64,000 nt of DNA from Rhizobiales bacterium IMCC20636 (GCA_016865015.1 CP018226.1:3565001-3629000); one strand, 5' to 3'. Numbered from the stretch's first letter, positions 1 to 9,494 are shown. A program made the numbers and translations. The notes: generated by a model from the letters alone, not told the origin.

Positions 1-809
1 AGCCAAATGGGAAACATCAAAGGCTCCAGATCCGGCAAGATGCGCTGTACGGCAGGTTCCGCATCACCAATATGGGCATCAAGAACTCCAATGCCCAAAC
101 CTTGCTTCACATACTCCCACATCACCAGATAATTCTCCGTCATGACCGGAAAATTGCGTGTGGTGAGATCGAAACCCATCTTGTTGATTGCCTGCATGTA
201 GGCATCGCCGCTGGTGATGTTGATAAATTCCGCCTTCCGGAAATCGTAGGGAAGTTTTGGATTTCCGATCTGATCAAGATAGCCCGGGGTGGCATAAAAC
301 CGAGCGGGCACATCTCTGATCTTTCTGGCTATCAGATCGGGTTCGGTGGGCCGAAAGTTGCGAATGGCAATGTCAGCTTCGCGGCGTCTGAGATCGCTGG
401 TGTTGTGGGATGCGACGATATCGATCTCGATACCAGGCTGCTCGCGGCGCAGTCTGGCAATGATGGGTGGAAGCAGATATGCTGCATAGACTTCGCTCGC
501 AGATATGCGAACTGTACCCTCAATGGATTGTGATTGACCAATGGCGGCCAAAGACACCCGGTTTGCAGCATCCCCCATGGCCCGCACATGATCGAGCAGT
601 TCCAACCCTGCCTGAGTAAGCGTCAACCCGCGCCCTACCCTTTGGAACAGCACGATGCCAAGCTCCGTTTCAAGCGCAGCGACCTGTCGGCCAAGAGTTG
701 GCTGAGCGGCTCCCAAGACCCGTGCAGCGGCCGACAAGGAGCCCTCTTCGGCCGTGATCAGAAACGCCTTTGCGTGGTTCCAGTCAAATTTGATACCATT
801 CCATTCCAT
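1..809 (-). CDS. LysR-family transcriptional regulator (3' end beyond window)
   Basis: The minus-strand frame is open from an ATG at 809 to the window edge, about 269 residues, so the C-terminus is missing. Residues 8-65 form the LysR winged helix-turn-helix (FLITAEEGSLSAAARVLG followed by QPTLGRQVAALE). The remainder is the start of a LysR substrate-binding domain, with the typical GTVRISASE segment after the linker helix. It is transcribed divergently from the oxidoreductase at 911, with 101 bp between them, the usual layout for a LysR regulator and its target. The co-inducer cannot be told from the sequence. Family is certain; control of the neighbour is inferred. Confidence 0.9.
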   Translation of the reverse strand, partial: MEWNGIKFDWNHAKAFLITAEEGSLSAAARVLGAAQPTLGRQVAALETELGIVLFQRVGRGLTLTQAGLELLDHVRAMGDAANRVSLAAIGQSQSIEGTVRISASEVYAAYLLPPIIARLRREQPGIEIDIVASHNTSDLRRREADIAIRNFRPTEPDLIARKIRDVPARFYATPGYLDQIGNPKLPYDFRKAEFINITSGDAYMQAINKMGFDLTTRNFPVMTENYLVMWEYVKQGLGIGVLDAHIGDAEPAVQRILPDLEPLMFPIW

Positions 810-843
810 GCATAAACGCATATCATTTAGTCAAATATAGTCA

Positions 844-860
844 ATTTATCTTTGATAAAT
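844..860. promoter_or_regulatory. LysR-type operator candidate (ATC-N9-GAT palindrome)
   Basis: A perfect palindrome ATTTATC-TTT-GATAAAT lies midway between the divergent LysR gene and the oxidoreductase. It fits the T-N11-A LysR box. Both promoters probably lie in this 101-bp gap. Assignment to this regulator is inferred from position only. Confidence 0.5.
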
Positions 861-910
861 GCATATCTATACATCCGTCCATACACCAACCAATTGCCCG
901 GAGCGGACCA

Positions 911-1894
911 ATGAAAGCGATCACCTACACGAAATACGGTGCACCAGACGTGCTCACACCAGAGCAAGTGACAACACCAACCCCCAGGGACAATGAAGTC
1001 CTTGTCAAAATTCAGGCAACCAGCGTCACCACAGGAGATCAAAAGGCGCGCAGTCTGGACCTGCCAAGAGGATATGGTCTGCTCGGTCGGTTGGTGTTTG
1101 GCATTCTGGCACCAAGACGCCAAATTCTGGGGACGGAGCTTGCAGGCAGGATTGTTGCTGTCGGGCGGAACGTCACCCGGTTCAAGATTGGTGACGACAT
1201 ATTTGCCTATCCCGGAGCCCGCTTAGGCGGTTACGCGGAATATGCCGCGCTGCCAGAGGACGCAGCCATTGCACTGATACCGTCTCAACTCTCCTATAAG
1301 GAAGCCGTTGGACTTTCCTTTGGTCCTGCCACAGCATTGAATTTCCTGCACGACAAGGGGGACATTCAAAGCGGAGAAAATGTGCTCATCGTTGGCGCGT
1401 CTGGCGGGGTCGGTACAGCAGCAGTCCAACTGGCCAAGTATTTTGGAGCACATGTGACAGGTGTGTGCAGCACCACCAATATCGAACTGGTTCTATCTCT
1501 GGGGGCTGACCAGGTCATCGACTACACTCAAGAGGATTTTTCTCAGTCGGGTGCGGATTATGACATTATTCTCGATACAACGGGCACCGTCAGCTATCAA
1601 TCAGCGCAAAAGGCCTTGCGTAGCGGAGGACGCTTTCTGATGGTGTCCGGAGATTTGCCGCAACTCCTGTCAATGAGCTTTGCGAGGAAGCGTGACGGCA
1701 AGAAGGGCATTGCCGGCTATGCTCCCGAAAAGGCGGAAGAACTGGCGTTCATCGCAAAACTTGTGGAAGCAGGCCAATTTTCCCCGGTGATCGATCGATG
1801 CTATCCGCTGGCCGAGATTCAGGACGCGCATGCCTATGTCGATACGGGCCGAAAGAAAGGCAATGTCATCATCAGTGTGGGCGATCAACTCTAG
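911..1894 (+). CDS. NAD(P)-dependent medium-chain dehydrogenase/reductase (quinone oxidoreductase type)
   Basis: This 327-residue protein is a zinc-independent member of the medium-chain dehydrogenase/reductase family. The N-terminal GroES-like half (residues 1-120) contains the GTELAGRIVAVG signature. The Rossmann half has the nucleotide loop GASGGVGTAAVQLAK at about residue 159. Catalytic zinc ligands are not apparent, so an NAD(P)H:quinone or enoyl reductase-like activity is more likely than a classical alcohol dehydrogenase. The ATG at 911 has GGAG 9 nt upstream. It is divergent from a LysR gene that probably controls it in response to an unknown, perhaps electrophilic, compound. The substrate is unknown. 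Confidence 0.85.
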   Translation: MKAITYTKYGAPDVLTPEQVTTPTPRDNEVLVKIQATSVTTGDQKARSLDLPRGYGLLGRLVFGILAPRRQILGTELAGRIVAVGRNVTRFKIGDDIFAYPGARLGGYAEYAALPEDAAIALIPSQLSYKEAVGLSFGPATALNFLHDKGDIQSGENVLIVGASGGVGTAAVQLAKYFGAHVTGVCSTTNIELVLSLGADQVIDYTQEDFSQSGADYDIILDTTGTVSYQSAQKALRSGGRFLMVSGDLPQLLSMSFARKRDGKKGIAGYAPEKAEELAFIAKLVEAGQFSPVIDRCYPLAEIQDAHAYVDTGRKKGNVIISVGDQL

Positions 1895-2257
1895 CTGTGG
1901 TGCCTCAATAGGTTGTGTCGGTTCATACCGAGTTGATTATGAGGTGTTCTGTCGTTTTATCCCACTGTTCGATCTGGGCCAATTCTACATGCGTGTCAAT
2001 ATGGGATGATCGGTGGCTCTCCGAGATGGGTTCTCGGAACAAGTCCGAGAACGACGGCTGGTGTGTCGGAAGGATGACGGAGCGTGTACCGGTAGGGCGT
2101 CTGGCAAAGGCCTGCTACAACATTGCTGGCAGAGCGTTTTTCGGGATGCGAATCTTTTCAAATCCGCGCCTCATTTCATTGCTCACAAAATCATATCCAG
2201 CTCCTCCACCGTCATTCTCCGACTTGTTCGGAGAATCCACTCTGTGAACGCAACGAG
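1895..2257. other. Gene-poor spacer with palindromic repeats
   Basis: No convincing gene is present between the oxidoreductase and the transposase remnant. The stretch holds two copies of a palindromic repeat (2031-2051 and 2214-2236). Overlapping frames on both strands look random and match no family I recognise. Confidence 0.6.
2031..2051. repeat. Interspersed palindromic repeat, copy 1
   Basis: The sequence reads TTCTCGGA-ACAAG-TCCGAGAA, a perfect 8-bp inverted repeat with a 5-nt centre, followed by CGACGG. The same core and flank occur at 39395-39415. It belongs to the five-copy palindrome family found here and at 39-40 kb. Confidence 0.85.
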
Positions 2258-2261
2258 CCAC
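2207..2261. repeat. Interspersed palindromic repeat, copy 2 (about 54-bp unit)
   Basis: The core is ATTCTCCGA-CTTGT-TCGGAGAAT (2214-2236). Relative to the other copies, the G-C pair in the stem is swapped on both arms, a compensatory change. The flanks (CCGTC on one side, CCACTCTGTGA and GAGCCACG on the other) match the copy near 39.4 kb, so the mobile unit is about 54 bp. It lies exactly where similarity to the transposase remnant stops, suggesting it inserted there. Confidence 0.8.
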
Positions 2262-2589
2262 GAAGCTTTGCCTTTTCTCGTCCGGGAAAATATCTGCATA
2301 AGCGACGTGGCACGCACCATTGATGCACAGATGGACATAATTCCAGCCGACGCCAAGACTGTTGCACTGGCCAGTTCTATCGTTGGTGATGCGGTGACCG
2401 GTGCGCTCAAAACGCCTGAGTGTCTTGATGTCGAGGCGGAAAGTTCAGCCTGGCTGGTCGCGAAGAACGGTCTGTCATGGCATCGGGACCTTCAGCTTCA
2501 ATCGCTTGGGTCAATTTGTCCCCAGCCACACACTGCGCCATTTCCGCTCGATGCAAGGGCGTCAGACATGCACTCATACGGATGTTCAT
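2258..2589 (-). pseudogene. Decayed IS481-family transposase remnant
   Basis: On the minus strand an ATG at 2589, with GGAGGG upstream, opens a frame with the typical IS481 N-terminus (ACLTPLHRAEMAQCV). The helix-turn-helix region is then missing, and the frame resumes at EAEGPDAMTDRSSRPARL. Near 2418 the reading frame shifts. The shifted frame continues with RRFERTGHRITNDRTGQ and GVGWNYVHLCINGACHVAYA, matching the start of the IS481 integrase core, and similarity ends at about 2258. The gene therefore has an internal deletion, a frameshift and a lost 3' half, and cannot encode an active transposase. Family identity comes from remembered IS481 consensus motifs, not a search. Confidence 0.75.
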
Positions 2590-2733
2590 TCGGTCCCTCC
2601 AGGACGCATTGAAGTCTGGCAACTCCAAACTTCTCGACCCAGACCGAATGGACAACCTCTTGGCAGGTGATTGAGTGCGCGTGGGCTCAAGCCCATGCGT
2701 TGGGTGCAAACCGCTTGGCAAGACTGACAGGCG

Positions 2734-4821
2734 TCAGGAAACCCTGCGCACGACTTGGCGTTGCAGCACCGGATCATCTGCTACAAAATCCCGGTCCTGT
2801 CGCGCCGCGAGAATAGCCTTCAGATCTGCATTCGGCATGGGTTTACCGAACAGAAAACCCTGCACCAACTGGCACCCCTGCTCGCTCAGGAAGGTGAGTT
2901 GATCTTCCGTTTCCACGCCCTCGGCAAGAACCGGAATATCCAGACTGTTCGCCAGAATGACAGTGGATCTCACGATCGCGGAAGAATGCCTGCTGGTGTG
3001 GATTCCCTTCACAAACTCCCGGTCAATCTTGATCTTGTCGAAGGGGAAATTCTGCAATGTCGACAAGGAGGAATAGCCGGTTCCGTAATCATCCATGGCG
3101 ATTCTCACGCCAAGGTTTTTCAACTGGCGAATAATATGAAGCGTTTGTGCGGTATCAGAGATGATCCCGCTTTCCGTAATCTCCAGTTCCAAACGCGCCG
3201 GCGACAGCCCGGTCTTGAGAAGCGTTTCGTGAACCATGGCCGGAAATTCGGGATCACAGGTCTGCTTGGCGGCAATATTTACAGCAACGCTGATCGCGCG
3301 CGGCCACTCACAGGCCTCTTTGCAGGCCTGATGGAGAACCCATTTTCCAAGAATGTTGATGAAATCTGTCTCTTCGGCAATCGGTATAAAGATATCTGGC
3401 GGCACCATACCACGCTCTGGATGATGCCATCGCAGCAGAGCTTCAACGCCACTGATTTCCCTGCTATTGGCGTCGTTCTGCAGTTGATAGTAGACCTCCA
3501 GCTCACCTTTCTCGATGGCGTTGGTGAGGTCCATCGCCAACACATGTCGCTCTTTGACGGCCGTGTCCATTTTTTCGTCATAACCGATGATGCAGTTTCC
3601 GCCCTGCATTTTTGCCCGATCCATGGCCAAGTCAGCCTTCTCCATCAATTCAAAAGGCTTGATTCCATCGCGGGGGAACAGGGAGAAGCCAACGCTGGCA
3701 CATATTTCAAAGCTCGTCTCTTTCCATAGAACCGGCTCGCGGATGGTGTCCAGAATCTTTCTGCCAAAATCCAACGCTTCACGTTCTGTGAAAACATCGC
3801 TTTTCATAGCAGTGAATTCATCACCGCCAAATCGGCCAAACATCTCACCATTGTCAAGAATATCGGTGATGCGCTGACTGAGGGTGCGCAACAGATGATC
3901 ACCCGCGGCATGTCCGTGAACGTCATTGACGGTCTTATACCGATCAAGGTCAATCGACAGAACCGCAACATTGGCGACCGAATCGGCTGTTTCAGACAGA
4001 GCCTTTTCCAAATATTGGTCGCAACCCAGACGATTGGCGATACCTGTCAACGGGTCATGCAACGCCAAATGCTTGTAGTGCTCAGATGACTCTGCTGCGT
4101 TTTTGAGATCCAGCATGCTGGTGATGAATGTTGTCAGAAAGAGCAAGGCCATCACGATAAGTACGCCCGCACCCAGTATTTCATCTGAGACCAATCGTGT
4201 GACTTCCAGTTCGATATCCAAAGGTGTGAGCGTGAAGCCGGACATGCCTGTAAAGTGCATAAGACCGACGGCAAGGCAAAATGCACCTGCCGCGCCATAG
4301 TGACTATAGCGCGTGTTCGGACGGCCAATTCTATTGGTTGCAAGCATGCCGAATGCGCCGCCAAAAATGATCGAGAACACAACAAATGTTGTATCCCATT
4401 CATAGATACCGGACAGGTAAATTGCTCTCATTCCAGTATAATGCATCAGGCCGATACCCAGCCCCAGGATCAGCCCACCAAGTTCAATGCGGTATGAATG
4501 TCGGCTCGTGGAGGCGACGTAAAAGCCAAGAGTTGTCGTGGCGACGACCAGGAACAGAGAGATGACTGTGAGAACAGGCTCGAACCCAAGAATGAGATCA
4601 CTCTCATAAGCCAGCATGGCGACGAAATGGGTGCTCCAAATCGTACCACCACCAATTAGGCCCGCCAGAGTAAGCCATAGACGCCTGATTGCCTTATCGG
4701 TTCGCCGCACACGGGCAAACAGCCGCACCGTCACAGCTGAGCCAAACAGCAGAGTCACTACGGCCAGCACCAGAAAAACCGGATCATGTTCGTAAATAAC
4801 ACAGCTCATTATGCGTAGCAT
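2734..4821 (-). CDS. MHYT-GGDEF-EAL membrane c-di-GMP turnover protein
   Basis: This 695-residue protein combines a seven-helix MHYT sensor with diguanylate cyclase and phosphodiesterase domains. The MHYT part (residues 1-235) shows three signature repeats, THFVAM, MHYTGM and MHFTGM, at about 64, 126 and 188. They are thought to bind metal and to sense oxygen, CO or NO. The GGDEF domain keeps its active-site motif GRFGGDEF (about 329-336). The EAL domain keeps EALLRW (about 460), the ITESG and DDYGTGYSS motifs, and AEGVET. Both activities may therefore be functional. The ATG at 4821 is preferred because GGAAGGAG precedes it by about 11 nt. The longer frame starts with TTG and runs through that ribosome site. 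It resembles YkoW-type proteins. Confidence 0.93.
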   Translation of the reverse strand: MLRIMSCVIYEHDPVFLVLAVVTLLFGSAVTVRLFARVRRTDKAIRRLWLTLAGLIGGGTIWSTHFVAMLAYESDLILGFEPVLTVISLFLVVATTTLGFYVASTSRHSYRIELGGLILGLGIGLMHYTGMRAIYLSGIYEWDTTFVVFSIIFGGAFGMLATNRIGRPNTRYSHYGAAGAFCLAVGLMHFTGMSGFTLTPLDIELEVTRLVSDEILGAGVLIVMALLFLTTFITSMLDLKNAAESSEHYKHLALHDPLTGIANRLGCDQYLEKALSETADSVANVAVLSIDLDRYKTVNDVHGHAAGDHLLRTLSQRITDILDNGEMFGRFGGDEFTAMKSDVFTEREALDFGRKILDTIREPVLWKETSFEICASVGFSLFPRDGIKPFELMEKADLAMDRAKMQGGNCIIGYDEKMDTAVKERHVLAMDLTNAIEKGELEVYYQLQNDANSREISGVEALLRWHHPERGMVPPDIFIPIAEETDFINILGKWVLHQACKEACEWPRAISVAVNIAAKQTCDPEFPAMVHETLLKTGLSPARLELEITESGIISDTAQTLHIIRQLKNLGVRIAMDDYGTGYSSLSTLQNFPFDKIKIDREFVKGIHTSRHSSAIVRSTVILANSLDIPVLAEGVETEDQLTFLSEQGCQLVQGFLFGKPMPNADLKAILAARQDRDFVADDPVLQRQVVRRVS

Positions 4822-5010
4822 TGTTGGCCGTTCTCCTTCCAAACAACGCTAGCGACATAACGTGAATGACTTGCTAAATCATACAAGCAACTCAATCATC
4901 CAACCTGAGATTGAGTTAACAAAGTCTAAAATATACGGCAAACCGGCGCAAACCAGCGTTCGCGTCCATGCCACAGTCGGCAATTTGCCTGAGTATCAGC
5001 TAACCGCTGA

Positions 5011-6249
5011 TCAGGTGAACCGGTCACTGGCGTAGGGTGCCATATCGATGTTTGGTTTTTGCCCTGAAATCAATTGCGACAGCAATTGTCCGGTTCTGGG
5101 ACCACCTGTGAGGCCGACATGCTGATGGCCAAACCCCAAAAACACATTCGGGGCACCTGGAACCCTATCGATGATCGGAACGGAATCGATGGTCGCGGGC
5201 CTGTGGCCCATCCATTGCGTTTCTTCTTTCCAGGTCAGGCCTGGAATGGCGCGTATTGCGTTTTCCCGTAACAGATCAAGTGGCGCTTTGGATGCCTGAT
5301 TTTCCAGACCACCAAACTCGACCATGCCTGCGACCCGCAACCGTCCCTCCATCGGCGTCGCGATGAATTTCCCGCTAGGAATAAGTGATGGCGAACGCGG
5401 CATTTTATTGGGTTCCAAAAATTCCAGGTGGTATCCGCTTTCTGCTTCGAGCGGGATATTGAAGCCCAGCTTTTTGACCAACCGGGCCGACCACGCACCT
5501 GCAGTGATCGCAACCGCGGATGCTTCAATCGGTGCACCGCTCACCCGCACAGCGGTGACCCGACCGTTTTTGCGGATGAAACCCTCAACATCTCCGACGA
5601 TCACCGTGCCACCTCCGGCGGTGAAATGGGCCGTCAGATCAGTCACATAGGCGCTGGGATCATTGATGCGGCCATGATTGCCAAGACGGGTCGCAAAGGT
5701 TAGATCTGGCGCAAAAATTGGGTCGTAGGCCTTGCGGTCCGCCTCGTTCAGATTGTCCCATTCAAATCCAAGGTCTTTCTTCAGTGACCAGCCGAAACCA
5801 TCTTTTTCAAATGTGCTTCGGTCTTTGTACATGAAGGTAAAGTCACATGGGATAATGCGTTTTTCGGCAGCTGTATCCCGCGCCAATGCGAGGTGATTTT
5901 CAAGACTGTCACCAATAATTGCTCGCAGGGCAGCAGCAATTCTGCGCACCTCACCAGCTTTGCTGCGCGCCAGATAGCGGATCGCCCATGGTGCCAGCTG
6001 TGGCAAGTAGGACCATTTGATAAATAGCGGCTCTTTCGGATCGAACAGCATTTTCGGAATCTTATGGACAATGCCGGGCACTGTGACTGGAATGACAGAT
6101 GAAGAGGCAAGCACACCGGCATTGCCATAGCTTGCCCGGCCTTCCGCATTGCCACGATCAATCAGGATGACAATCTGGCCGGACCGTTGCAGCCAGATGG
6201 CGGTTGATATGCCAACGATGCCGCCACCAATGACGATTACTGGTTTCAT
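5011..6249 (-). CDS. FAD-dependent D-amino-acid dehydrogenase (DadA family)
   Basis: This 412-residue flavoprotein has the DadA/DAO fold. The N-terminus VIVIGGGIVGISTAIWLQRSG is the FAD dinucleotide-binding motif, with the acidic residue of IDRGN at the end of the second strand. GNAGVLASSSVIPV matches the conserved early segment of DadA proteins. The C-terminal GFGHQHVGLTGGPRTG contacts the flavin. The expected reaction is oxidative deamination of a D-amino acid, passing electrons to the respiratory chain. It lies 92 bp downstream of an aminotransferase on the same strand, so the two probably act on related amino acids. The exact substrate is unknown; related flavoproteins act on hydroxyproline or octopine-type compounds. 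Confidence 0.88.
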   Translation of the reverse strand: MKPVIVIGGGIVGISTAIWLQRSGQIVILIDRGNAEGRASYGNAGVLASSSVIPVTVPGIVHKIPKMLFDPKEPLFIKWSYLPQLAPWAIRYLARSKAGEVRRIAAALRAIIGDSLENHLALARDTAAEKRIIPCDFTFMYKDRSTFEKDGFGWSLKKDLGFEWDNLNEADRKAYDPIFAPDLTFATRLGNHGRINDPSAYVTDLTAHFTAGGGTVIVGDVEGFIRKNGRVTAVRVSGAPIEASAVAITAGAWSARLVKKLGFNIPLEAESGYHLEFLEPNKMPRSPSLIPSGKFIATPMEGRLRVAGMVEFGGLENQASKAPLDLLRENAIRAIPGLTWKEETQWMGHRPATIDSVPIIDRVPGAPNVFLGFGHQHVGLTGGPRTGQLLSQLISGQKPNIDMAPYASDRFT

Positions 6250-6341
6250 ACTTTAGGTTTGCGCTCTTCTTGGTCTCAAAATTCTAAGCGTTCGATTAAT
6301 GCCAGATCAGGGTCTGTACTCAATGGCAAAACCAGAGCGGC

Positions 6342-7661
6342 TCACGAATAGGTCTGCTCAAACTCACTGAAACATCGCCTCAAGGCCGCAATCACCGGCT
6401 CTATATCGTCCATGGAGAGGCAAAGTGGTGGTACCATTCTCAGAACGTTCTTGAAGTTTCCGGACTTTGATACGATCAAACCGTGCTCCCGCGTTTTCTC
6501 AAAAATCCATGCTGTCTCGTCAACGGCTGGCTCCCTGGTCGTTCTGTCTCTGACCAGTTCCACGGCCTGCATGAATCCCAATCCGCGCACATCACCGATG
6601 ATATCGAACTCTTGCTGGAGCTGGAGCAGGCCCTCATGCAGTTTGGCACCGACCGTCCTTGCATTTTCAATGAGGTTTTCGTCCCTGATCACTTTCAACA
6701 CAGCCCGGGCGGCCGCACAGGCGACCGGGTTGGCACCATAGGTGTGAAACAAAAACTTGCCAGCCATGGCATCGGCGACCTCGCGCCTGGCCACAACAGC
6801 CCCAATTGGGATGCCATTGCCCATGCCCTTGGCCATGACAACAATATCGGGAATTGTATCATGAATTTCAAAACCCCACATGGCATTGCCGGTCTTGCCA
6901 AATCCTGACTGAACCTCGTCGACAATACAAAGCCCGCCGGCAGCACGGATGCGCTCAAAAGCGCCCTTCATGTAACCTTGCGGCATTGGAATGATGCCGC
7001 CATACCCCTGCACCGGTTCAATCAGCATGCCGGCCAGATGGCCGCTGGTGGCACAGGAAATCGTGCGGTCGAGATCGTCCAGATAAGGCTCCACGCCCTT
7101 GCCAAAAATGCCGCGATACTGGCAAGGCTCTGCTGCAAAACTGACATTTGGCAATTGTGCGATGTTGTGCCGGAAGCCCTGCACACCGGTCACGCCCTGC
7201 GCACCATAAGTCGCGCCATGATAGGAATTGCGAAGGGCAATCACATCCTGATTGCCTGTGCTGACCCGCGCCATCATGAGGGCCAGATCGATCGCTTCAG
7301 CGCCCGAATTAGTGAAGTGAACCACCCAGTCATGGCCATCGGGCATGGTGGCCACAATTTCCTCGGCCAGATGTGCAGGAACGGGATGATAGAACATTGT
7401 GGTGCAATGGGTCAGTTGCTCGACCTGTTGCTTGACCGCATCAACAACCATTGGATGCGCATGTCCGACGCTGATGCACAAATTCATGCCAAGAAGGTCG
7501 GTCAGCTTGTTGCCCAGTTCATCCCAGACATATTGCCCTTTGCCATGTTTCAGGATTAACGGTTTCTGATACGGAACAAAGGCGCGCTGAGAGGCTGCAT
7601 AATAGCGGTCTCGTTTCTCAATAATCTTCTCGGTTGACCAATCGACGGGACTTTCTTGCAT
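6342..7661 (-). CDS. Class III PLP-dependent aminotransferase
   Basis: The 439-residue length is normal for class III (AGXT2/4-aminobutyrate type) aminotransferases. The cofactor site is intact: SGAEAIDLAL binds phosphate, D248 in IVDEVQSGFG contacts the pyridine nitrogen, and K278 in MAKGMGNGIPIGAVV forms the Schiff base. The N-terminal segment DELGNKLTDLLGMNLCISVGH is typical of alanine-glyoxylate aminotransferase 2-like enzymes. The donor is probably an omega-amino acid or alanine, with pyruvate or glyoxylate as acceptor; this cannot be fixed from motifs. It precedes the D-amino-acid dehydrogenase on the same strand and is likely co-transcribed with it. The ATG has a GGAAA-type ribosome site. 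Confidence 0.9.
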   Translation of the reverse strand: MQESPVDWSTEKIIEKRDRYYAASQRAFVPYQKPLILKHGKGQYVWDELGNKLTDLLGMNLCISVGHAHPMVVDAVKQQVEQLTHCTTMFYHPVPAHLAEEIVATMPDGHDWVVHFTNSGAEAIDLALMMARVSTGNQDVIALRNSYHGATYGAQGVTGVQGFRHNIAQLPNVSFAAEPCQYRGIFGKGVEPYLDDLDRTISCATSGHLAGMLIEPVQGYGGIIPMPQGYMKGAFERIRAAGGLCIVDEVQSGFGKTGNAMWGFEIHDTIPDIVVMAKGMGNGIPIGAVVARREVADAMAGKFLFHTYGANPVACAAARAVLKVIRDENLIENARTVGAKLHEGLLQLQQEFDIIGDVRGLGFMQAVELVRDRTTREPAVDETAWIFEKTREHGLIVSKSGNFKNVLRMVPPLCLSMDDIEPVIAALRRCFSEFEQTYS

Positions 7662-7764
7662 CGTTTTTCCATTTCCATTCAGACTATTGCCAGACAGGTT
7701 CTGCCAATTTCCAGCTTAGGTGGCATGATGCCAGATTTGAAAGAAAAAAAGGAAGGCGAACCGT

Positions 7765-8757
7765 CTAAAAGGACAAGCGCGCATCCAGCGGCGAAAGCGG
7801 CGCGGCATCCTGGAGTATGGCGCGCGCGTTGATGCTGTCCTTGTCCATTTGAGCCACAAGGGCATCGATGTCATCGAATTTGGCTTCTCCACGCAGGAAT
7901 TGGTGAAAGGTCACTGTCAGCGTTTCGCCATATAAATCACCTGAAAAATCAAACAGGAACGCTTCAAGCAGTGGTGCGCCATTGTCGAATTGCGGGCGAC
8001 GGCCAAAACTTGCGACGCCTTGATACACCGTGCCATCTTGTCGGCGAACACTGACGGCATAGATGCCCAAAGCCAGCTTGCAATGCGGCGACAGCTCCAT
8101 ATTGGCTGTCGGATAACCCAGATCCCGTCCGCGTTTTTCGCCATGAATGACTTCGGCCTGCACGAACCAACGATATCCCAGTTCGCTGTTGGCTGCGTGA
8201 ATTTCCGCGCTTTCCAAATGCGTTCTGATCGCGCTGGAAGACACCGCCAAGCCATCCGGGAGAGTCACCTGAGGCACGACCGTCACACCAAATCCAGCCT
8301 CTTGCCCGGCAGCGAACAGAAAAGCCGGACTGCCTTCACGCCCCTTTCCGAAATGAAAGTCGTAGCCCACGACCACGTGTGACGCGGACAAATGCCCGAT
8401 CAGAATGTCATCAACAAATGTCTTGGCGTTCAGGCTGGAAAATTCCTTTGAAAACGCCCAGTTCACCACTCCGCTCAACCCGCAGGCCTGCAGCAATGTC
8501 GCTTTTTCCCGGACAGGACTGAGGCGAAACACCGGCTGGGTTGGATTGAAGACGGTTCTTGGATGGGGCTCGAAGGTGAGTGCCAGCACCGGCAACGTGC
8601 CTGCGGCAAGATCAAGTGCGTGTTGTAAAATCACCCGATGACCAGCATGCAATCCGTCAAAGTTTCCGATGACAACCACAGCGCCTTGCAGTCTGGCCGG
8701 AAGTTCTGACGTGCCATCCAGCAGAATAAAATCGGTATCAATGTCAGGCAGCGGCAT
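7765..8757 (-). CDS. ribF: Bifunctional riboflavin kinase/FAD synthetase
   Basis: The product makes FMN from riboflavin and then FAD. The N-terminal nucleotidyltransferase domain carries GNFDGLHAGH (about residues 31-40), with the HxGH-type motif used in adenylyl transfer, and the strand LALTFEPHPRTVF. SSSAIR (about 180) closes the FAD synthetase half. The C-terminal kinase domain has RDLGYPTANMEL and the GVASFGRRPQF segment. The ATG at 8757 (330 residues) gives a normal distance to the first motif. An upstream in-frame TTG at 8802 would add 15 residues, and neither has a strong ribosome site. No FMN riboswitch was seen upstream. It stands alone, apart from ileS or lspA, which accompany it in many bacteria. 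Confidence 0.95.
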   Translation of the reverse strand: MPLPDIDTDFILLDGTSELPARLQGAVVVIGNFDGLHAGHRVILQHALDLAAGTLPVLALTFEPHPRTVFNPTQPVFRLSPVREKATLLQACGLSGVVNWAFSKEFSSLNAKTFVDDILIGHLSASHVVVGYDFHFGKGREGSPAFLFAAGQEAGFGVTVVPQVTLPDGLAVSSSAIRTHLESAEIHAANSELGYRWFVQAEVIHGEKRGRDLGYPTANMELSPHCKLALGIYAVSVRRQDGTVYQGVASFGRRPQFDNGAPLLEAFLFDFSGDLYGETLTVTFHQFLRGEAKFDDIDALVAQMDKDSINARAILQDAAPLSPLDARLSF

Positions 8758-9062
8758 AAAGGTGTCCGGAGGTAGCGGGTCGTCAGGCGTTACAGTGTGC
8801 AAATCATAGTTTGCCTATTGTAAACTTCGGCGCACACTGCCGTGTGGGCTGCGCAAGGTCAAGATGCCATCTGCGCCAAACATGCCGGTGTAATCACGGG
8901 AAAAAGTCAGGGCTTGGCCATTGCATTACCGAAAGCCTGACCCGCCCTGAAACGCACAAGCTTATTGCATCCCATTGAAAAAACCGCAGCCACTTTAACT
9001 AAACTTTCAAGGTCCCCATCTATGTGTCGATCATACTATCTGGTCAACAGTAGAGATCGAAC

Positions 9063-9494
9063 ATGGCGCTAGACCTTACAATGTCTGTACTCATCGTGGA
9101 TGACTACAGCACCATGGTCAAAATCAACCGGACTCTTTTGAGGCAGCTTGGTTTTCGCAACATAGACGAAGCTTCCAATGGTGCTGATGCGTATAAAATG
9201 ATCGAAGAGCGCCATTACGGCCTTGTTCTTTCAGACTGGAACATGATGCCGATGACAGGATATGATTTGTTGACGAGGGTTCGCGAAAACCCGAAAGTTT
9301 CTCAAATCCCGTTTATAATGATCACGGCCGAAGCCAAGACCGAACAGGTTATTGCTGCCAAAAGAGCAGGCGTTAACAATTACATCGTCAAACCCTTCAA
9401 CGTTCAGACTTTGAAAAAGAAACTCGATCATGTCTTCGGACAGGGTGCGTCTCGGCCACCACTTGCCCGAACTGAAGGTATCGCCCAGCGCTAG
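9063..9494 (+). CDS. CheY-like single-domain response regulator
   Basis: This 143-residue protein is a lone receiver domain. All phosphorylation residues are present: D13 and D14 in VDDYS, the acceptor D58 in LVLSDWNMMPMTGYDLL, T89 in MITAEAK and K111 in YIVKPF. The MALDL start and the VNNYIVKPFN segment closely resemble CheY proteins of rhizobial chemotaxis operons. It therefore probably binds the flagellar switch or acts as a phosphate sink. No other chemotaxis gene is within view, so it is an orphan here. A 194-bp inverted-repeat element begins at its stop codon and may have replaced the original 3' end, since the last residues after FGQG look atypical. Confidence 0.92.
   Translation: MALDLTMSVLIVDDYSTMVKINRTLLRQLGFRNIDEASNGADAYKMIEERHYGLVLSDWNMMPMTGYDLLTRVRENPKVSQIPFIMITAEAKTEQVIAAKRAGVNNYIVKPFNVQTLKKKLDHVFGQGASRPPLARTEGIAQR

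Noticed and set aside
2013-2612. Plus-strand frame of 199 codons
   Set aside because: It runs antisense to the transposase remnant and through two palindromic repeats, and resembles no known family; the open frame is a by-product.
2679-2699. GCGTGGGCT/AGCCCATGC hairpin as terminator of the MHYT gene
   Set aside because: The stem is good, but no U tract follows in the relevant direction, so I did not list it as a terminator.
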